Positions 28,778 through 37,620 of a stretch of 64,000 nucleotides of DNA are shown here, in pieces. This DNA is from Arthrobacter sp. YD4. Its GTDB lineage: Bacteria; Actinomycetota; Actinomycetes; Actinomycetales; Micrococcaceae. Every line of letters starts with the position of its first letter. The stretch's first letter is position 1. The notes below the pieces were generated by a model. That model worked only from the letters and a program-made list of their open reading frames with translations, made no database searches and had not been told where the DNA came from. The stretch covers positions 1 through 64,000 of the forward strand of contig NZ_JAUHHD010000007.1 of the NCBI RefSeq assembly GCF_030410515.1. Direction: 5' to 3'. A program made the position numbers and the translations under genes.

Positions 28778-29854
28778 TCAGCGGACCTGCACGTCGTTGG
28801 GGTAGCTGACCCCCAGCTGGGCGCGGACGCCGTCGAACAATCGCATGGTGTCGAGGGAGTCCTGCAGCGGCATCACGGGGCTCTCGGTCAGCCCCTGCTG
28901 GATGCAGCGGGTGACCTCGCGCAGCTCGTAGCTATAGCCGCGGCCCACCGTGGTGAACTGTTCCGTCCGCGGGTCGTCGAAGCCCACCCGGACCAGCAGC
29001 TCCCGGGGGTTGTTGATGGATCCCAGGCTTTGCAGGAACCCTTTGTTCCCGGCGACCGTGGCGGTGCGCGGCCCGTGCGCCAGGAGTGAGGAGGTCAGCT
29101 GTGCCTGCGCCCCGTGGTGGTAGCCGAGCGTCAGGGCGTTCTGGGCGTCGACGCCGTCGTCGTTGACGAAGCCGGTGGCGGTGACCGTCTGCGGGAAGCC
29201 CAGCGTGCCCAACGCCCAGAGCAGCGGGTAAATGGTGATGTCCAGCAGGGCGCCGCCGCCGTCCCGCGGCGCCCAGAGCCGTGAAGTGGGGGAGTAGGGG
29301 GCCGGGAAGCCCAGGTCTGCGCCGACCCACTGGACCTCGCCGATCTCGCCGGACGCGGCGATTTCAAAGGCCCTTTGTATCGCCGGCAGGAACCGGCTCC
29401 ACATGGCCTCCATCAGGAAGAGTCCGTTGGCGCGGGCCAGGTCGACCAACTCGGCCGCCTCGCGGGCATTGACGGTGAGGGCCTTCTCGCAGAGGACGTG
29501 CTTGCCGGCCATGAGGGCGGCCTTGGCGATAGCGTGGTGCTGGGCGTGCGGGGTGGCGACGTAGACGACGTCGACGGCGTCGTCGGCCAGCAGGTGCTCG
29601 TAGCCCGGAACCCCGTCCCGGTCCCCGTAGGCGCGGGCGAAACCGTAGTCCGCGGCGAAGGCATCCGCGGCGGCCTGGCTGCGGGAGGACACCGCGTACA
29701 GCTGGGCGTCCGCGAGCAGCTCCAGGTCCCGGGTGACAGTGGCCGCGATCCCGCCGGTGGCGATGACGCCCCAGCGCAACCGGGCTCCGGTGGCGGTCCG
29801 GGGATCCTGGTCGGGTTGGTCAAAGAGCCAGGGCCTGGCGATCGGGGCGTTCAT
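28778..29854 (-). CDS. Gfo/Idh/MocA family oxidoreductase
   Basis: 358-aa NAD(P)-dependent sugar or inositol dehydrogenase-like enzyme. N-terminal Rossmann part with WGVIATGGIA, DAVDVVYVATPHAQH and the catalytic-lysine motif as CEKAL (EKP in most members), then the C-terminal alpha/beta domain with GGALLDITIYPLLWALG. Similar in build to trans-dihydrobenzenediol dehydrogenase/glucose-fructose oxidoreductase-like members. It follows the sugar ABC operon on the same strand but behind that operon's hairpin, so it is probably separately transcribed; a sugar-related role is inferred from position. Confidence 0.9.
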   Translation of the reverse strand: MNAPIARPWLFDQPDQDPRTATGARLRWGVIATGGIAATVTRDLELLADAQLYAVSSRSQAAADAFAADYGFARAYGDRDGVPGYEHLLADDAVDVVYVATPHAQHHAIAKAALMAGKHVLCEKALTVNAREAAELVDLARANGLFLMEAMWSRFLPAIQRAFEIAASGEIGEVQWVGADLGFPAPYSPTSRLWAPRDGGGALLDITIYPLLWALGTLGFPQTVTATGFVNDDGVDAQNALTLGYHHGAQAQLTSSLLAHGPRTATVAGNKGFLQSLGSINNPRELLVRVGFDDPRTEQFTTVGRGYSYELREVTRCIQQGLTESPVMPLQDSLDTMRLFDGVRAQLGVSYPNDVQVR

Positions 29855-30041
29855 GCTGCCATCCTCTCACCCGGGCCGCCGCCGTCGTCGTGCGTGCCGT
29901 GCGTGACGCGCGGGCCCGGCGCCGGTTCCGGAAAAGCGCGCCGGTTCCGGACACCCGCACCCCGGACCCGGGCCGCGCCCGTCCGGAAGCGCCGCGGAAA
30001 ACGGGAACCGCCGCGAAAACCGGTGCCACCCCCGGACGCAG

Positions 30042-30091
30042 CAGGGCCCCGACCCTCCCGCAGCGAAAACTGCGGGGGAGCCGGGGCCCTG
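30042..30091 (-). terminator. Hairpin after the sugar-binding protein gene
   Basis: Nested inverted repeat: outer arms CAGGGCCCCG / CGGGGCCCTG (30042-30051, 30082-30091) and inner arms CCCGCAG / CTGCGGG (30057-30063, 30070-30076). It starts 17 nt after the minus-strand stop of the substrate-binding protein and ends the operon. No T run follows, so it may instead protect the mRNA end. Confidence 0.7.
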
Positions 30092-30108
30092 AAGTGTGAA
30101 GCGGAAGA

Positions 30109-31221
30109 CTACTTGGTGATCGGTCCGAGTACCGGATCGTCAACGTAAGCGGTCTTGACGTTCTCCTTGGTCACGATGACCGGCTCCAGCAGGAAGGCCG
30201 GAACGGTCTTGACCTTGTTGTTGTAGGACTTGTCGTCGTTGATCTCAGGCTTCTTGCCGGCCTGGATGTCCTTGACCATGGTGATCGCGTGCTCAACGAG
30301 CTTGCGGGTGTCCTTGTTGATGGTGGAGTACTGCTCACCGGCCATGATCGACTTGACGGACTCAACCTCGGAGTCCTGACCCGTGATAACCGGCAGCGGC
30401 TTGCCTGCGGCCTTGACCGAGGTCAGGACCGCGCGGGCCAGCGTGTCGTTCGGGGACAGGACGCCGTCCAGGGTGGCGCTGCCGTAGCTGCCGCTGAGCA
30501 GGGTGTCGGCACGACGCTGGGCGTTCTCAGCCTTCCAGCCCTGGGTCACGGCCTGCTCGAAGGAGGTCTGGCCGGAAACGACCTTGAGGGTGCCGTCGTC
30601 CAGCTTCGGCTTCAGCACGCTCATGGCGCCGTCGAAGAAGACCTTCGCGTTGGCGTCATCCGGGGAACCGGCGAACAGTTCGATGTTGTACGGGCCCGTC
30701 GGCTTCTTGGCCTTCATGCCGTCCAGCAGGGCCTGGCCCTGCAGCACGCCAACCTTGAAGTTGTCGTAGGCGACGTAGTAGTCGACGTTCTCGGTGTTCA
30801 GCAGCAGACGGTCGTACGCGATGATGGTCGCGCCGGCGTCCTTGGCCTGCTTCAGCTGGGTACCCAGCTGCGCACCGTCGATGGCACCGACGATGATGAC
30901 CTTGTCACCCTTGGTGACCATGGCGCTGATCTGGTTCTGCTGCTCGGAAACGCCACCGTTGGCGAACTGAACATCAGCCTTGAAGCCTGCACCGTTGAGG
31001 CCATCGTTGAACAGCTTCTCGGCCAGGACCCAGTTCTCACTGGTCTTCTGCGGGAGGGCGACGCCGATCGGGGAGTTCTTGGGGAACGCCTCGCCGCCGC
31101 TGCTCGCGGAACCGGACGATCCGCTGTCGGCACGGCCGCAGGCTGTCAGCGCCAGTGCCGCAATAGCAGCGATTGCTGCTGCCTTTCCTGCTTTACCAAT
31201 CATTTGCATTGCTTGGTTCAC
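30109..31221 (-). CDS. chvE: Sugar ABC transporter substrate-binding lipoprotein, ChvE/MmsE type
   Basis: 370-aa periplasmic-binding-protein-like lipoprotein that captures monosaccharides outside the membrane. Lipobox LTAC (C28) and a type-1 sugar-binding fold (IGVALPQKTSENW, ISAMVTKGDKVIIVGAIDG in two segments, AYDRLLLNTENVDYYVAYDN in two segments) are typical of ChvE, the binding protein of multiple-monosaccharide (glucose, galactose, xylose, arabinose) CUT2 importers. GTG at 31221 is used; ATG at 31209 is possible. It is third in the operon after the ATPase and permease. Confidence 0.92.
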   Translation of the reverse strand: MNQAMQMIGKAGKAAAIAAIAALALTACGRADSGSSGSASSGGEAFPKNSPIGVALPQKTSENWVLAEKLFNDGLNGAGFKADVQFANGGVSEQQNQISAMVTKGDKVIIVGAIDGAQLGTQLKQAKDAGATIIAYDRLLLNTENVDYYVAYDNFKVGVLQGQALLDGMKAKKPTGPYNIELFAGSPDDANAKVFFDGAMSVLKPKLDDGTLKVVSGQTSFEQAVTQGWKAENAQRRADTLLSGSYGSATLDGVLSPNDTLARAVLTSVKAAGKPLPVITGQDSEVESVKSIMAGEQYSTINKDTRKLVEHAITMVKDIQAGKKPEINDDKSYNNKVKTVPAFLLEPVIVTKENVKTAYVDDPVLGPITK

Positions 31222-31272
31222 TTTCTTTTTGGTGGTGTGTGGAGACTCGGTGGTAACTGGGAAGGGATCCGG

Positions 31273-32541
31273 TCAGGATTCCTTGGCGATGACCTCTTTG
31301 GTGGAAGTGGTCTCGTCGGCCTTGATCTCGTTGCTGCGGCCGAAGTTCTTCATCATCATGCCGATGATCGATTTCTTGCCCTGCGACTTGTTGTAGACGT
31401 CGAAGGCGACGGCGATCAGCAGGACCAGGCCCTTGATGATCTGGGTCAGGTCGGCGCCGACGCCGAGCAGCTGCAGGCCGTTGTTCAGGACTGCCATCAC
31501 CAGGCCACCGACGATCGAGCCGATCACGGTGCCGACGCCGCCGGTCACGGCCGCGCCGCCGATGAAGACTGCCGCGATCGCGTCCAGCTCCCAGCCGACG
31601 CCGTCGAACGGGCCGGAGGCGGTGGAGCGGCCGACGAAGATCATGCCGGCCAGGCCGGCCAGGATGGACATGTTCATCATGACCAGGAAGTTGACCTTCT
31701 TGGACTGGACGCCGGAGAGTTCGGCCGCGTGGCGGTTGCCGCCGACGGCGTAGACGTGGCGGCCGATGACCGTCTTCGAGGAGATGAAGCCGTAGAGCAG
31801 GACCAGGACGGCCAGGATCAGGCCGGGGATGGGGAACGAGGTGCCCGGGCGGCCGGTGGCGAAGAGGTACGTCGCGTAGAGGATGGCCGCGCAGATCAGG
31901 ACCAGCTTGGTGATGGTCACCCAGCTCTCGGTCACATCGGCGCCCAGGGACTTGGCTTTGCGGCGGGCGCGCAGTTCGCTGAAGACGACGTAGGCGACGC
32001 CGAGCAGGCCGAGCAGCACGGTCAGGTTGTTGTAGCCGGTGCTGGGGCCCACCTCGGGCAGGTAGCCGGAGCCGATGTACTGGAAGTCGTTGGGCACCGG
32101 GATGGTGTTTGACTTGCCGACGTACTGGTTGAAGCCGCGGAACAGGAGCATGCCGGCAAGCGTCACGATGAAGGCCGGGATGCCGACGTAGGCGGTCCAG
32201 AAGCCCTGCCAGGCGCCGATCAGCGCGCCCAGGAGCAGGCCGAAGAGGATGCCGAGGTACCACGGGATGCCCCAGTCGCGGATCATCAGGGCCACGCTGA
32301 CACCCACGAACGCGGCCACGGAGCCGACGGAGAGGTCAATGTGGCCGGCGATGATGACCAGCACCATGCCGATCGCGAGGATCAGGATGTAGGAGTTGCC
32401 ATTGAAGAGGTTGATGACGTTGCCCGGGGTGAGCGTGCGGCCCTCGGTGAAAATCTGGAAGAAGACGATCAGCGCAACCAGGGCGAAGATCATGCCGAAT
32501 TGGCGGGTGTTGCCGCCAAAGAGCTTCTTGAGCGCGTTCAT
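31273..32541 (-). CDS. mmsB: Multiple-monosaccharide ABC transporter permease
   Basis: 422-aa CUT2-family permease with about ten membrane helices, central channel of a sugar importer. GHIDLSVGS in helix 2-3 and the EAA-like AELSGVQSKKVNFLVMMNM region (in two parts) are family marks. It matches the MmsB/GguB branch: longer than RbsC, with an insertion of about 80 residues after FNQYVGK. It lies 43 nt downstream of the ATPase gene and upstream of the binding protein. The C-terminal 25 residues are charged and cytosolic. Confidence 0.93.
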   Translation of the reverse strand: MNALKKLFGGNTRQFGMIFALVALIVFFQIFTEGRTLTPGNVINLFNGNSYILILAIGMVLVIIAGHIDLSVGSVAAFVGVSVALMIRDWGIPWYLGILFGLLLGALIGAWQGFWTAYVGIPAFIVTLAGMLLFRGFNQYVGKSNTIPVPNDFQYIGSGYLPEVGPSTGYNNLTVLLGLLGVAYVVFSELRARRKAKSLGADVTESWVTITKLVLICAAILYATYLFATGRPGTSFPIPGLILAVLVLLYGFISSKTVIGRHVYAVGGNRHAAELSGVQSKKVNFLVMMNMSILAGLAGMIFVGRSTASGPFDGVGWELDAIAAVFIGGAAVTGGVGTVIGSIVGGLVMAVLNNGLQLLGVGADLTQIIKGLVLLIAVAFDVYNKSQGKKSIIGMMMKNFGRSNEIKADETTSTKEVIAKES

Positions 32542-32584
32542 TGTGTCAGTCCTTGTAGTCCGGATTGTTCTGGATCGCCCGGGG

Positions 32585-34141
32585 TCAGGCAGTCTTGCGG
32601 GCGGAGGTCATCAGCTTCATCAGGCTTTCCTGGCTGGCTTCCTCTTTGGTCAGCACGCCGGTGATGGCGCCTTCGAAGATGGTGTAGATGCGGTCGGAGA
32701 GGCCCAGCAGTTCCGGCAGTTCCGAGGAAATGACGATCACGCCCTTGCCCTGGTTGGCCAGCTGCTGGATGATGCCGTAGATCTCGTACTTGGCGCCGAC
32801 GTCGATGCCGCGGGTGGGCTCATCGAGGATCAGCAGGTCCGGGTCGGTGAACATCCACTTGGCCAGGACGACCTTCTGCTGGTTGCCGCCGGAGAGCTTC
32901 GCGACGCCTTCTTCCACCGACGGGGTCTTGGTGCGCAGCGACTTGCGGTACTGCTCCGCGACCGTGAACTCCTGGTCGGCGTCGACCACGTTGTGCTTGC
33001 TGATCTTCTTCAGCGCCGCCGAGACGGTGGTGGCCTTGATGTCGTCGAGGAGGTTCAGGCCCAGAGACTTGCGGTCCTCCGTGACGTAGCCGAGGCCGGC
33101 GTTGATGGCCGCCTTGACCGTCTTGAGCTGGATTTCCTTGCCGTCCTTGTAGACGTGGCCGGAAATGAAGCGGCCGTAGGAGCGGCCGAAGAGGGAGCGG
33201 GCCAGTTCGGTGCGGCCGGCGCCCATCAGGCCGGCGAAGCCGACGATCTCGCCGCGGCGGACGTAGAAGCTGGAGTTCTTGCAGACCAGGCGGTCCTGGA
33301 TCTGCGGGTGGCCCACGGTCCAGTTCTTGACCTCGAAGAAGGTCTCGCCGATGTTCGGGGTGTGGTCCGGGAAGCGGGACTCCAGGGTCCGGCCCACCAT
33401 GCCCTTGATGATGCGGTCCTCGTCGACGCCGTCGGCCTTCACATCGAGGGTCTCGATCGATTTGCCGTCGCGGATGATGGTGATGGAGTCCGCGATCTGC
33501 TCGATCTCGTTGAGCTTGTGGGAAATGATGATCGAGGTGATGCCGCGGCCCTTGAGGCCCAGGATCAGGTCCAGCAGGTGCTGGGAGTCGGACTCGTTCA
33601 GGGCTGCGGTGGGCTCGTCGAGGATGAGGAGCTTGACCTTCTTGTTCAGCGCCTTGGCGATCTCGACCAGCTGCTGCTTGCCGACGCCGATCTCCTTGAC
33701 CGGGGTGTCCGGGTCCTCGCGCAGGCCCACGCGGGCGAGCAGTTCGGTGGAGCGGAGCCGGGCCTCGGCCCAGTCGATCACGCCGCGCTTGGTGGGTTCG
33801 TTGCCCAGGAAGATGTTTTCCATGATGGACAGTTCGGGGATCAGCGCCAGTTCCTGGTGGATGATCACGATGCCGGCGTGCTCGCTGGCCCGGATGTCCT
33901 TGAACTCCTGGACTTCGTTCTGGTAGACGATGTCGCCGGTGTAGCTGCCGTGGGGGTAAACGCCCGAAAGGACCTTCATCAGTGTGGATTTGCCGGCGCC
34001 GTTTTCACCGCAGATGGCGTGGATTTCGCCGGCCTTCACCCGCAGGTTCACCTCGGCCAAAGCTTTAACGCCGGGGAACTCTTTGGTGATGGAGCGCATC
34101 TCGAGAATTACGGGATCGCTGTGCGTGTCGAGGGACGTCAT
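32585..34141 (-). CDS. mmsA: Multiple-monosaccharide ABC transporter ATPase
   Basis: 518-aa tandem ATPase of the CUT2 sugar importer. The first half has a full Walker A (GENGAGKST), Q-loop, and DEPTAAL; the second half lacks the Walker A lysine (GLMGAGRTE) but keeps the signature LSGGNQQK and [10 protein letters not shown], the usual asymmetry for this family. First gene of the operon mmsA-mmsB-chvE. Start ATG 34141. The promoter at 34211-34239 carries an operator-like site that recurs before the ROK regulator gene. Confidence 0.94.
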   Translation of the reverse strand: MTSLDTHSDPVILEMRSITKEFPGVKALAEVNLRVKAGEIHAICGENGAGKSTLMKVLSGVYPHGSYTGDIVYQNEVQEFKDIRASEHAGIVIIHQELALIPELSIMENIFLGNEPTKRGVIDWAEARLRSTELLARVGLREDPDTPVKEIGVGKQQLVEIAKALNKKVKLLILDEPTAALNESDSQHLLDLILGLKGRGITSIIISHKLNEIEQIADSITIIRDGKSIETLDVKADGVDEDRIIKGMVGRTLESRFPDHTPNIGETFFEVKNWTVGHPQIQDRLVCKNSSFYVRRGEIVGFAGLMGAGRTELARSLFGRSYGRFISGHVYKDGKEIQLKTVKAAINAGLGYVTEDRKSLGLNLLDDIKATTVSAALKKISKHNVVDADQEFTVAEQYRKSLRTKTPSVEEGVAKLSGGNQQKVVLAKWMFTDPDLLILDEPTRGIDVGAKYEIYGIIQQLANQGKGVIVISSELPELLGLSDRIYTIFEGAITGVLTKEEASQESLMKLMTSARKTA

Positions 34142-34210
34142 CTGCCCTTACGCCTCCAATGCATGACTTCGTTGTCCGCCCCTGCAAACCGCAGGGCCGT
34201 CTGATGGAAA

Positions 34211-34252
34211 AGTAAACTGGATCACGTCGTTGTCGTCAAGTCTTTAACGCAA
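34211..34252 (-). promoter_or_regulatory. Promoter and operator of the sugar ABC operon
   Basis: Minus strand: -35 TTGACG (34234-34239), 17-nt spacer, -10 TTTACT (34211-34216), 70 nt before the mmsA start. The site TTGCGTTAAAGACTTGAC (34235-34252) covers the -35 box and is repeated, with 15 of 18 bases the same, before the ROK gene (35494-35511). A bound repressor would block the -35, which fits the ROK regulator next door. Confidence 0.6.
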
Positions 34253-34271
34253 CGGACGGATAACGGTGGAG

Positions 34272-35462
34272 CTAGTTGCGCCGGATTCCGGCCTGCTGGA
34301 AGACCAGCGCGGTTGCCCCGAGGGCCTCGGCGCGGTCGCCCAGGGAGGACATGGTGAGGGTGGTGGTCTCGCCGATCACGGGCACGGCGTGCCGGATCAG
34401 GCCCCGCCGGATGGGGTCCAGCAGGAGCTCGCCGAGGCCCGCCAGCGGCCCGCCGACGACGATCACTTCGGGGTTGATCAGGTTGGCTACGTTGCCCAGG
34501 GCCCGCCCGGCGGCGAGGCCGGCGTCGTCCACCACGCGCAGGGTGGCGGAGTCCTTGGCGAGGGCCTTGCGGACGATGTCCTCGCTGGTCATGGGCCGGT
34601 CGTCGCCGCGGCTGAGCAACTCCAGCATGGTGGTGGTGGAGGCGACGGTTTCCAGGCAGCCGCGGTTGCCGCAGCGGCAGACAAGGCCGTGTTCGTGGAT
34701 GGTGGCGTGACCGATTTCGCCGGTGATCCCGACGTTGCCGTAGTAGGGCATGCCGTTGATGATCAGGCCCGCGCCGATACCCGAACCGATCTTGAGGAAG
34801 AGCAGGTTACTGGTGCCGCTGTGCGGTCCCCACGTCACCTCGGACAGGGCGCCGAGGTTGGCGTCGTTGTCGACGAAAATCGGCAGATCCAGGGCTTCTT
34901 CGAGGCGTTCCAGGATGTTGATGCCGACCCATTCCGGCAGGATGGCGCCCTGCGCGACGGTGCCGGAACGGCGGTCGATGGGGCCGGGGATGCCGACGCC
35001 GGCACCCACCAGGGCGCTGCGCTCGACGCCGCTGGTATCGAGCAGCCGGTCAAGGACGGCGACGGCGGCGGCGATCCCGTCCTCGGCGTGGTGGCCCAGC
35101 GGCAGGAGCACCGCCTCCTCGGCCAGGACGTGGTAGCTCAGGGAGGCCAGTACCACGCGCAGGTGCCGGCGGCCGAAGTCGATGCCCACGGCCACGGCGC
35201 CCTGGCTGTTGAGCCGGACGTTCAGGGCGCGGCGTCCGGAGCTGGTGGTGGGTTCGGTGGAGGCGAGCCCGGCGTCCTGCATGATCTTGACGATGTTGGA
35301 CACCGTGGCCGTGGAGAGCCCGGTCTGCCGGGCCAGTTCAGCCTGCGTGGACGGGCCCGCGAGCAGGCATTCGATGATCCGTTGCTGGTTCAAATGGCGG
35401 AGCGCGGACTGCGACCCGGGGTTTTTCGTGCGGCTCCTCGTTGAGCGCGTTGGTGAGGGCAT
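34272..35462 (-). CDS. ROK-family transcriptional repressor
   Basis: 396-aa regulator of the NagC/XylR type. N-terminal winged helix (about 18-80; STQAELARQTGLSTATVSNIV in two parts), then a ROK sugar-kinase-like domain with VGIDFG and the zinc motif CxCGxxGCxE as CRCGNRGCLE. It probably senses a sugar and controls the neighbouring mmsA-mmsB-chvE operon, since both promoters share one operator-like site. The ATG at 35462 has no ribosome-binding site; the promoter geometry would allow a leaderless transcript. XylR- or glucose-type specificity cannot be read out. Confidence 0.92.
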   Translation of the reverse strand: MPSPTRSTRSRTKNPGSQSALRHLNQQRIIECLLAGPSTQAELARQTGLSTATVSNIVKIMQDAGLASTEPTTSSGRRALNVRLNSQGAVAVGIDFGRRHLRVVLASLSYHVLAEEAVLLPLGHHAEDGIAAAVAVLDRLLDTSGVERSALVGAGVGIPGPIDRRSGTVAQGAILPEWVGINILERLEEALDLPIFVDNDANLGALSEVTWGPHSGTSNLLFLKIGSGIGAGLIINGMPYYGNVGITGEIGHATIHEHGLVCRCGNRGCLETVASTTTMLELLSRGDDRPMTSEDIVRKALAKDSATLRVVDDAGLAAGRALGNVANLINPEVIVVGGPLAGLGELLLDPIRRGLIRHAVPVIGETTTLTMSSLGDRAEALGATALVFQQAGIRRN

Positions 35463-35493
35463 GCAAAGAAGCGTGCACCATCAGGGGTTTGTA

Positions 35494-35511
35494 GTCAAGA
35501 AGTTAACGCAA
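35494..35511 (-). promoter_or_regulatory. Operator-like site before the ROK gene
   Basis: Minus-strand TTGCGTTAACTTCTTGAC overlaps a TTGACT -35 and differs at only three positions from the site before mmsA. It contains the GTTAAC core seen in many ROK (XylR/NagC) operators. The implied TSS, about 30 nt on, would fall at the ATG; the -10 (CACGCT) is weak. Confidence 0.5.
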
Positions 35512-35530
35512 GCCTCGGCGCGCCCGCCCC

Positions 35531-35590
35531 CGGATCAGCCCACGAACCAGACCACGGATCAGCTTACGGATCAGCTTACGGATCAGCGGT
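35531..35590. repeat. 12-bp tandem repeat, five units
   Basis: Five head-to-tail 12-bp units beginning CGGATCAG or a variant (35531, 35543, 35555, 35567, 35579); units three and four are identical. It sits between the ROK gene and the end of the carbonic anhydrase gene, whose stop codon lies in the last unit. Probably slippage-derived. Confidence 0.7.
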
Positions 35591-36101
35591 GCAGCTCGCG
35601 GTGCGCCCGCGCGAGCTCGCGGTAGTGCGCCGCGTTGTGGCGGACGCCGTCGAACTCCTCCTCCGTCAGTTCCCGGCGCACCTTGGCGGGCACGCCCGCA
35701 ACCAGCGACCGGGGCGGGATGACGGTGCTCTCGAGCACGACGGCGCCCGCCGCCACGAGCGAGCCGGCGCCGATCACGGCGCCGTTGAGGACCGTGGCGC
35801 CCATGCCGATGAGGCAGTCGTCCTCGACCGTGCAGCCGTGGACCACGGCGCCGTGGCCGATGCTGACGCCCGCGCCCACCGTGCAGGGGAAGTCCGGGTC
35901 CGCGTGCAGCACCACGTTGTCCTGCAGGTTGCTGCCGGCGCCGACGCTGATGGCGGCGGTGTCCGCGCGGACCGTGACGCCGTAGAAGGCGCTGGAGTCC
36001 TCGGCGAGGGTGGCGTTGCCGATGATCGAGGCGCTCGGGGCAACGAAGGCGGAGTCGTGGACGGCCGGGGTCTCGCCGGCGAAAGCGTAAACGGGAGTCA
36101 T
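35583..36101 (-). CDS. Gamma-carbonic-anhydrase-like hexapeptide protein
   Basis: 172-aa left-handed beta-helix protein of the gamma-carbonic anhydrase / PaaY-YrdA group. Hexapeptide repeats run through about residues 15-135. The three zinc-binding histidines are present in VVLHAD, SIGHG and VVHGC. The C-terminal helix (LTEEEFDGVRHNAAHYRELA) is standard. ATG at 36101 preceded by GGGG; the longer frame to 36482 overlaps the methyltransferase gene in another frame and was rejected. CO2 hydration or acyltransferase-like activity is possible. Confidence 0.9.
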   Translation of the reverse strand: MTPVYAFAGETPAVHDSAFVAPSASIIGNATLAEDSSAFYGVTVRADTAAISVGAGSNLQDNVVLHADPDFPCTVGAGVSIGHGAVVHGCTVEDDCLIGMGATVLNGAVIGAGSLVAAGAVVLESTVIPPRSLVAGVPAKVRRELTEEEFDGVRHNAAHYRELARAHRELHR

Positions 36102-36165
36102 GGACCCCAGCCTAGGACAGTGGCCGGACCTGCGGGAGCGCCGGGAGGCTCGGATCAGGCACGAA

Positions 36166-36591
36166 TCACGCGCGGAGAACCGTGAAGCCGGGTCCGGGAC
36201 CGGCGTCCGGGCCGCCCTGCGGGAGGACGACGGCGATCGGTGCGCCGGGTTCGGCCACGCGCCGGAGTTCGCGGAGGGCGCCGTCCGATGCCTCGGCGTC
36301 GAGTCCGGCCAGGGCGTCGGGGGCCCAGACGGCCGGGAAGGCTGCGTCCGCGAACGGCAGGGCCGCGGCGGTTGCAACCGAGGCGGAGAGGCCGTGGGCG
36401 CGGGCGGCGTGGATGTTTTCTTCGGAGGCGTCCACGCCGGTGAAGTGGAGCCCGGCGCGGACGAAGGCGAGGCCCTCGGCACCCGTGCCGCAGTCCAGGC
36501 CCAGCACGGCGTGCCGGCCCTCCTCCTTGAGCAGGGCCACGAAGTCGTCCAGCCGCTGCGCCCCGTTGTTTCTGGTCACGGGTGTGGTCAT
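36166..36591 (-). CDS. Small class I SAM-dependent methyltransferase-like protein
   Basis: 141-aa protein with the SAM-binding start of a class I methyltransferase: VLGLDCGTGAEGLAF (motif I) and FTGVDASEENI (motif II), then PFADAAFPAVWAPDALAGL and LRELRRVAEPGAPIAVVLP. It stops soon after the fifth strand, shorter than the usual 180-250 aa, so it may lack a substrate lid or be an adaptor or a remnant. The ATG at 36591 has CTGGAGCC just upstream. No obvious partner; purU lies upstream on the same strand. Confidence 0.7.
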   Translation of the reverse strand: MTTPVTRNNGAQRLDDFVALLKEEGRHAVLGLDCGTGAEGLAFVRAGLHFTGVDASEENIHAARAHGLSASVATAAALPFADAAFPAVWAPDALAGLDAEASDGALRELRRVAEPGAPIAVVLPQGGPDAGPGPGFTVLRA

Positions 36592-36645
36592 GGCTCCAGT
36601 AAAGGGCCCCGGCCGCGCACGCGGCAAGGGCCCTCCCGGAAACGG

Positions 36646-37506
36646 CTAGCTGAAGACGACCGTCCGGTTGCCGTCCAGCAGCACCCGGTGCTCGGCGTGC
36701 CACTGCACGGCCTGGGCCAGGGTGCGGCCCTCGACGTCGCGGCCCATCTGCACGAACTGCTCGGCGGTGCGCCGGTGGTCCACGCGGATGACCTCCTGCT
36801 CGATGATCGGGCCCTCGTCCAGGGCGGCGGTGACGTAGTGCGCGGTGGCGCCGATCAGCTTCACGCCGCGGGCGTGCGCCTGGTGGTACGGCTTGGCGCC
36901 CTTGAAGGAGGGTAGGAACGAGTGGTGGATGTTGATGGCCTTGCCGGTCAGCTCGGTACAGAGCTCGTCCGAGAGGATCTGCATGTAGCGGGCCAGGACG
37001 GTCAGTTCGACGTCGTGCTCGGCCATCAGGGCGCGGAGGGCGTCCTCGGCCTGGACCTTGGTGTCCTTCGTGACGGGGATGTAGTGGAAGGGGATGCCGT
37101 AGAACTCGGCGAGGCCGGCGAGGTCGCGGTGGTTGGAGACGATCGCCGGAATCTCGATCGGCAACGTGCCGGACCGCTGCAGGAACAGCAGGTCATTCAG
37201 GCAGTGCGCCGAGGTGCTGGCCATCAGCAGGGTGCGGAGCTTCCGGCCGGCCGGGTTCAGGCTCCACCGCATGCCGAAGGCCTGTGCCACCGGCTCCAGC
37301 GCGGCGAGCAGCTCCGATTCGGGGGCCGCCGTCGTCGCCTCCACCCGCATGAAGAAGGTGCCCGTGCCCTCGCTGCCGTACTGCTGCGAGTCCGTAATAT
37401 TGCAGCCCGCCACCAGCAGTGCGCCGGCCACCGCGTGCACGATGCCGGGCCGGTCCGGGCAGGAGAGGGTGAGGATATAGGAGGCAGTCAGCTGGTCGTC
37501 AGTCAC
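36646..37506 (-). CDS. purU: Formyltetrahydrofolate deformylase
   Basis: PurU, 286 aa: hydrolyses 10-formyl-THF to THF and formate, balancing one-carbon pools. N-terminal ACT domain (about 8-85; LTLSCPDRPGIVHAVAG) and a C-terminal formyltransferase-like domain with the catalytic set INIHHSFLPSF, GATAHYV and LDEGPII. GTG start at 37506 chosen because the ACT domain begins about seven residues later. It diverges from the ZTP riboswitch-glyA-folD unit, so production and removal of 10-formyl-THF are encoded back to back. Confidence 0.94.
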   Translation of the reverse strand: MTDDQLTASYILTLSCPDRPGIVHAVAGALLVAGCNITDSQQYGSEGTGTFFMRVEATTAAPESELLAALEPVAQAFGMRWSLNPAGRKLRTLLMASTSAHCLNDLLFLQRSGTLPIEIPAIVSNHRDLAGLAEFYGIPFHYIPVTKDTKVQAEDALRALMAEHDVELTVLARYMQILSDELCTELTGKAINIHHSFLPSFKGAKPYHQAHARGVKLIGATAHYVTAALDEGPIIEQEVIRVDHRRTAEQFVQMGRDVEGRTLAQAVQWHAEHRVLLDGNRTVVFS

Positions 37507-37543
37507 GATAGAACAGCCTACCCGCGGCTGGGATAGGCTTAAC

Positions 37544-37620
37544 CTGTCGCAACTGGCGTTGGGTGGCTTACCACCAGGGAGCGGCACGCACGCAGACCAC
37601 GGATCGTACGCCTGGGCCGA
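37544..37620 (+). ncRNA. ZTP/ZMP riboswitch (pfl motif)
   Basis: The segment holds the conserved pfl elements in order: AACTGGCG (37551-37558), a GGTGG...CCACC hairpin leading into ACCACCAGGGAGCG (37570-37583), and the 3' CGCCTGGGC (37610-37618) that forms the pseudoknot. ZTP riboswitches sense the purine intermediate that builds up when 10-formyl-THF is low, and switch on one-carbon genes. It lies 130 nt before glyA-folD, a standard target. A TAGGCT -10 at about 37534 would start the RNA just before it. The expression platform between 37620 and 37740 was not resolved. Confidence 0.85.

Noticed and set aside
32585..34141. Missing Walker A lysine in the second half of the sugar ATPase (and of the 58272 ATPase) as a loss-of-function sign
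   Set aside because: Asymmetric second halves are normal in CUT2 and BMP-type tandem ATPases.
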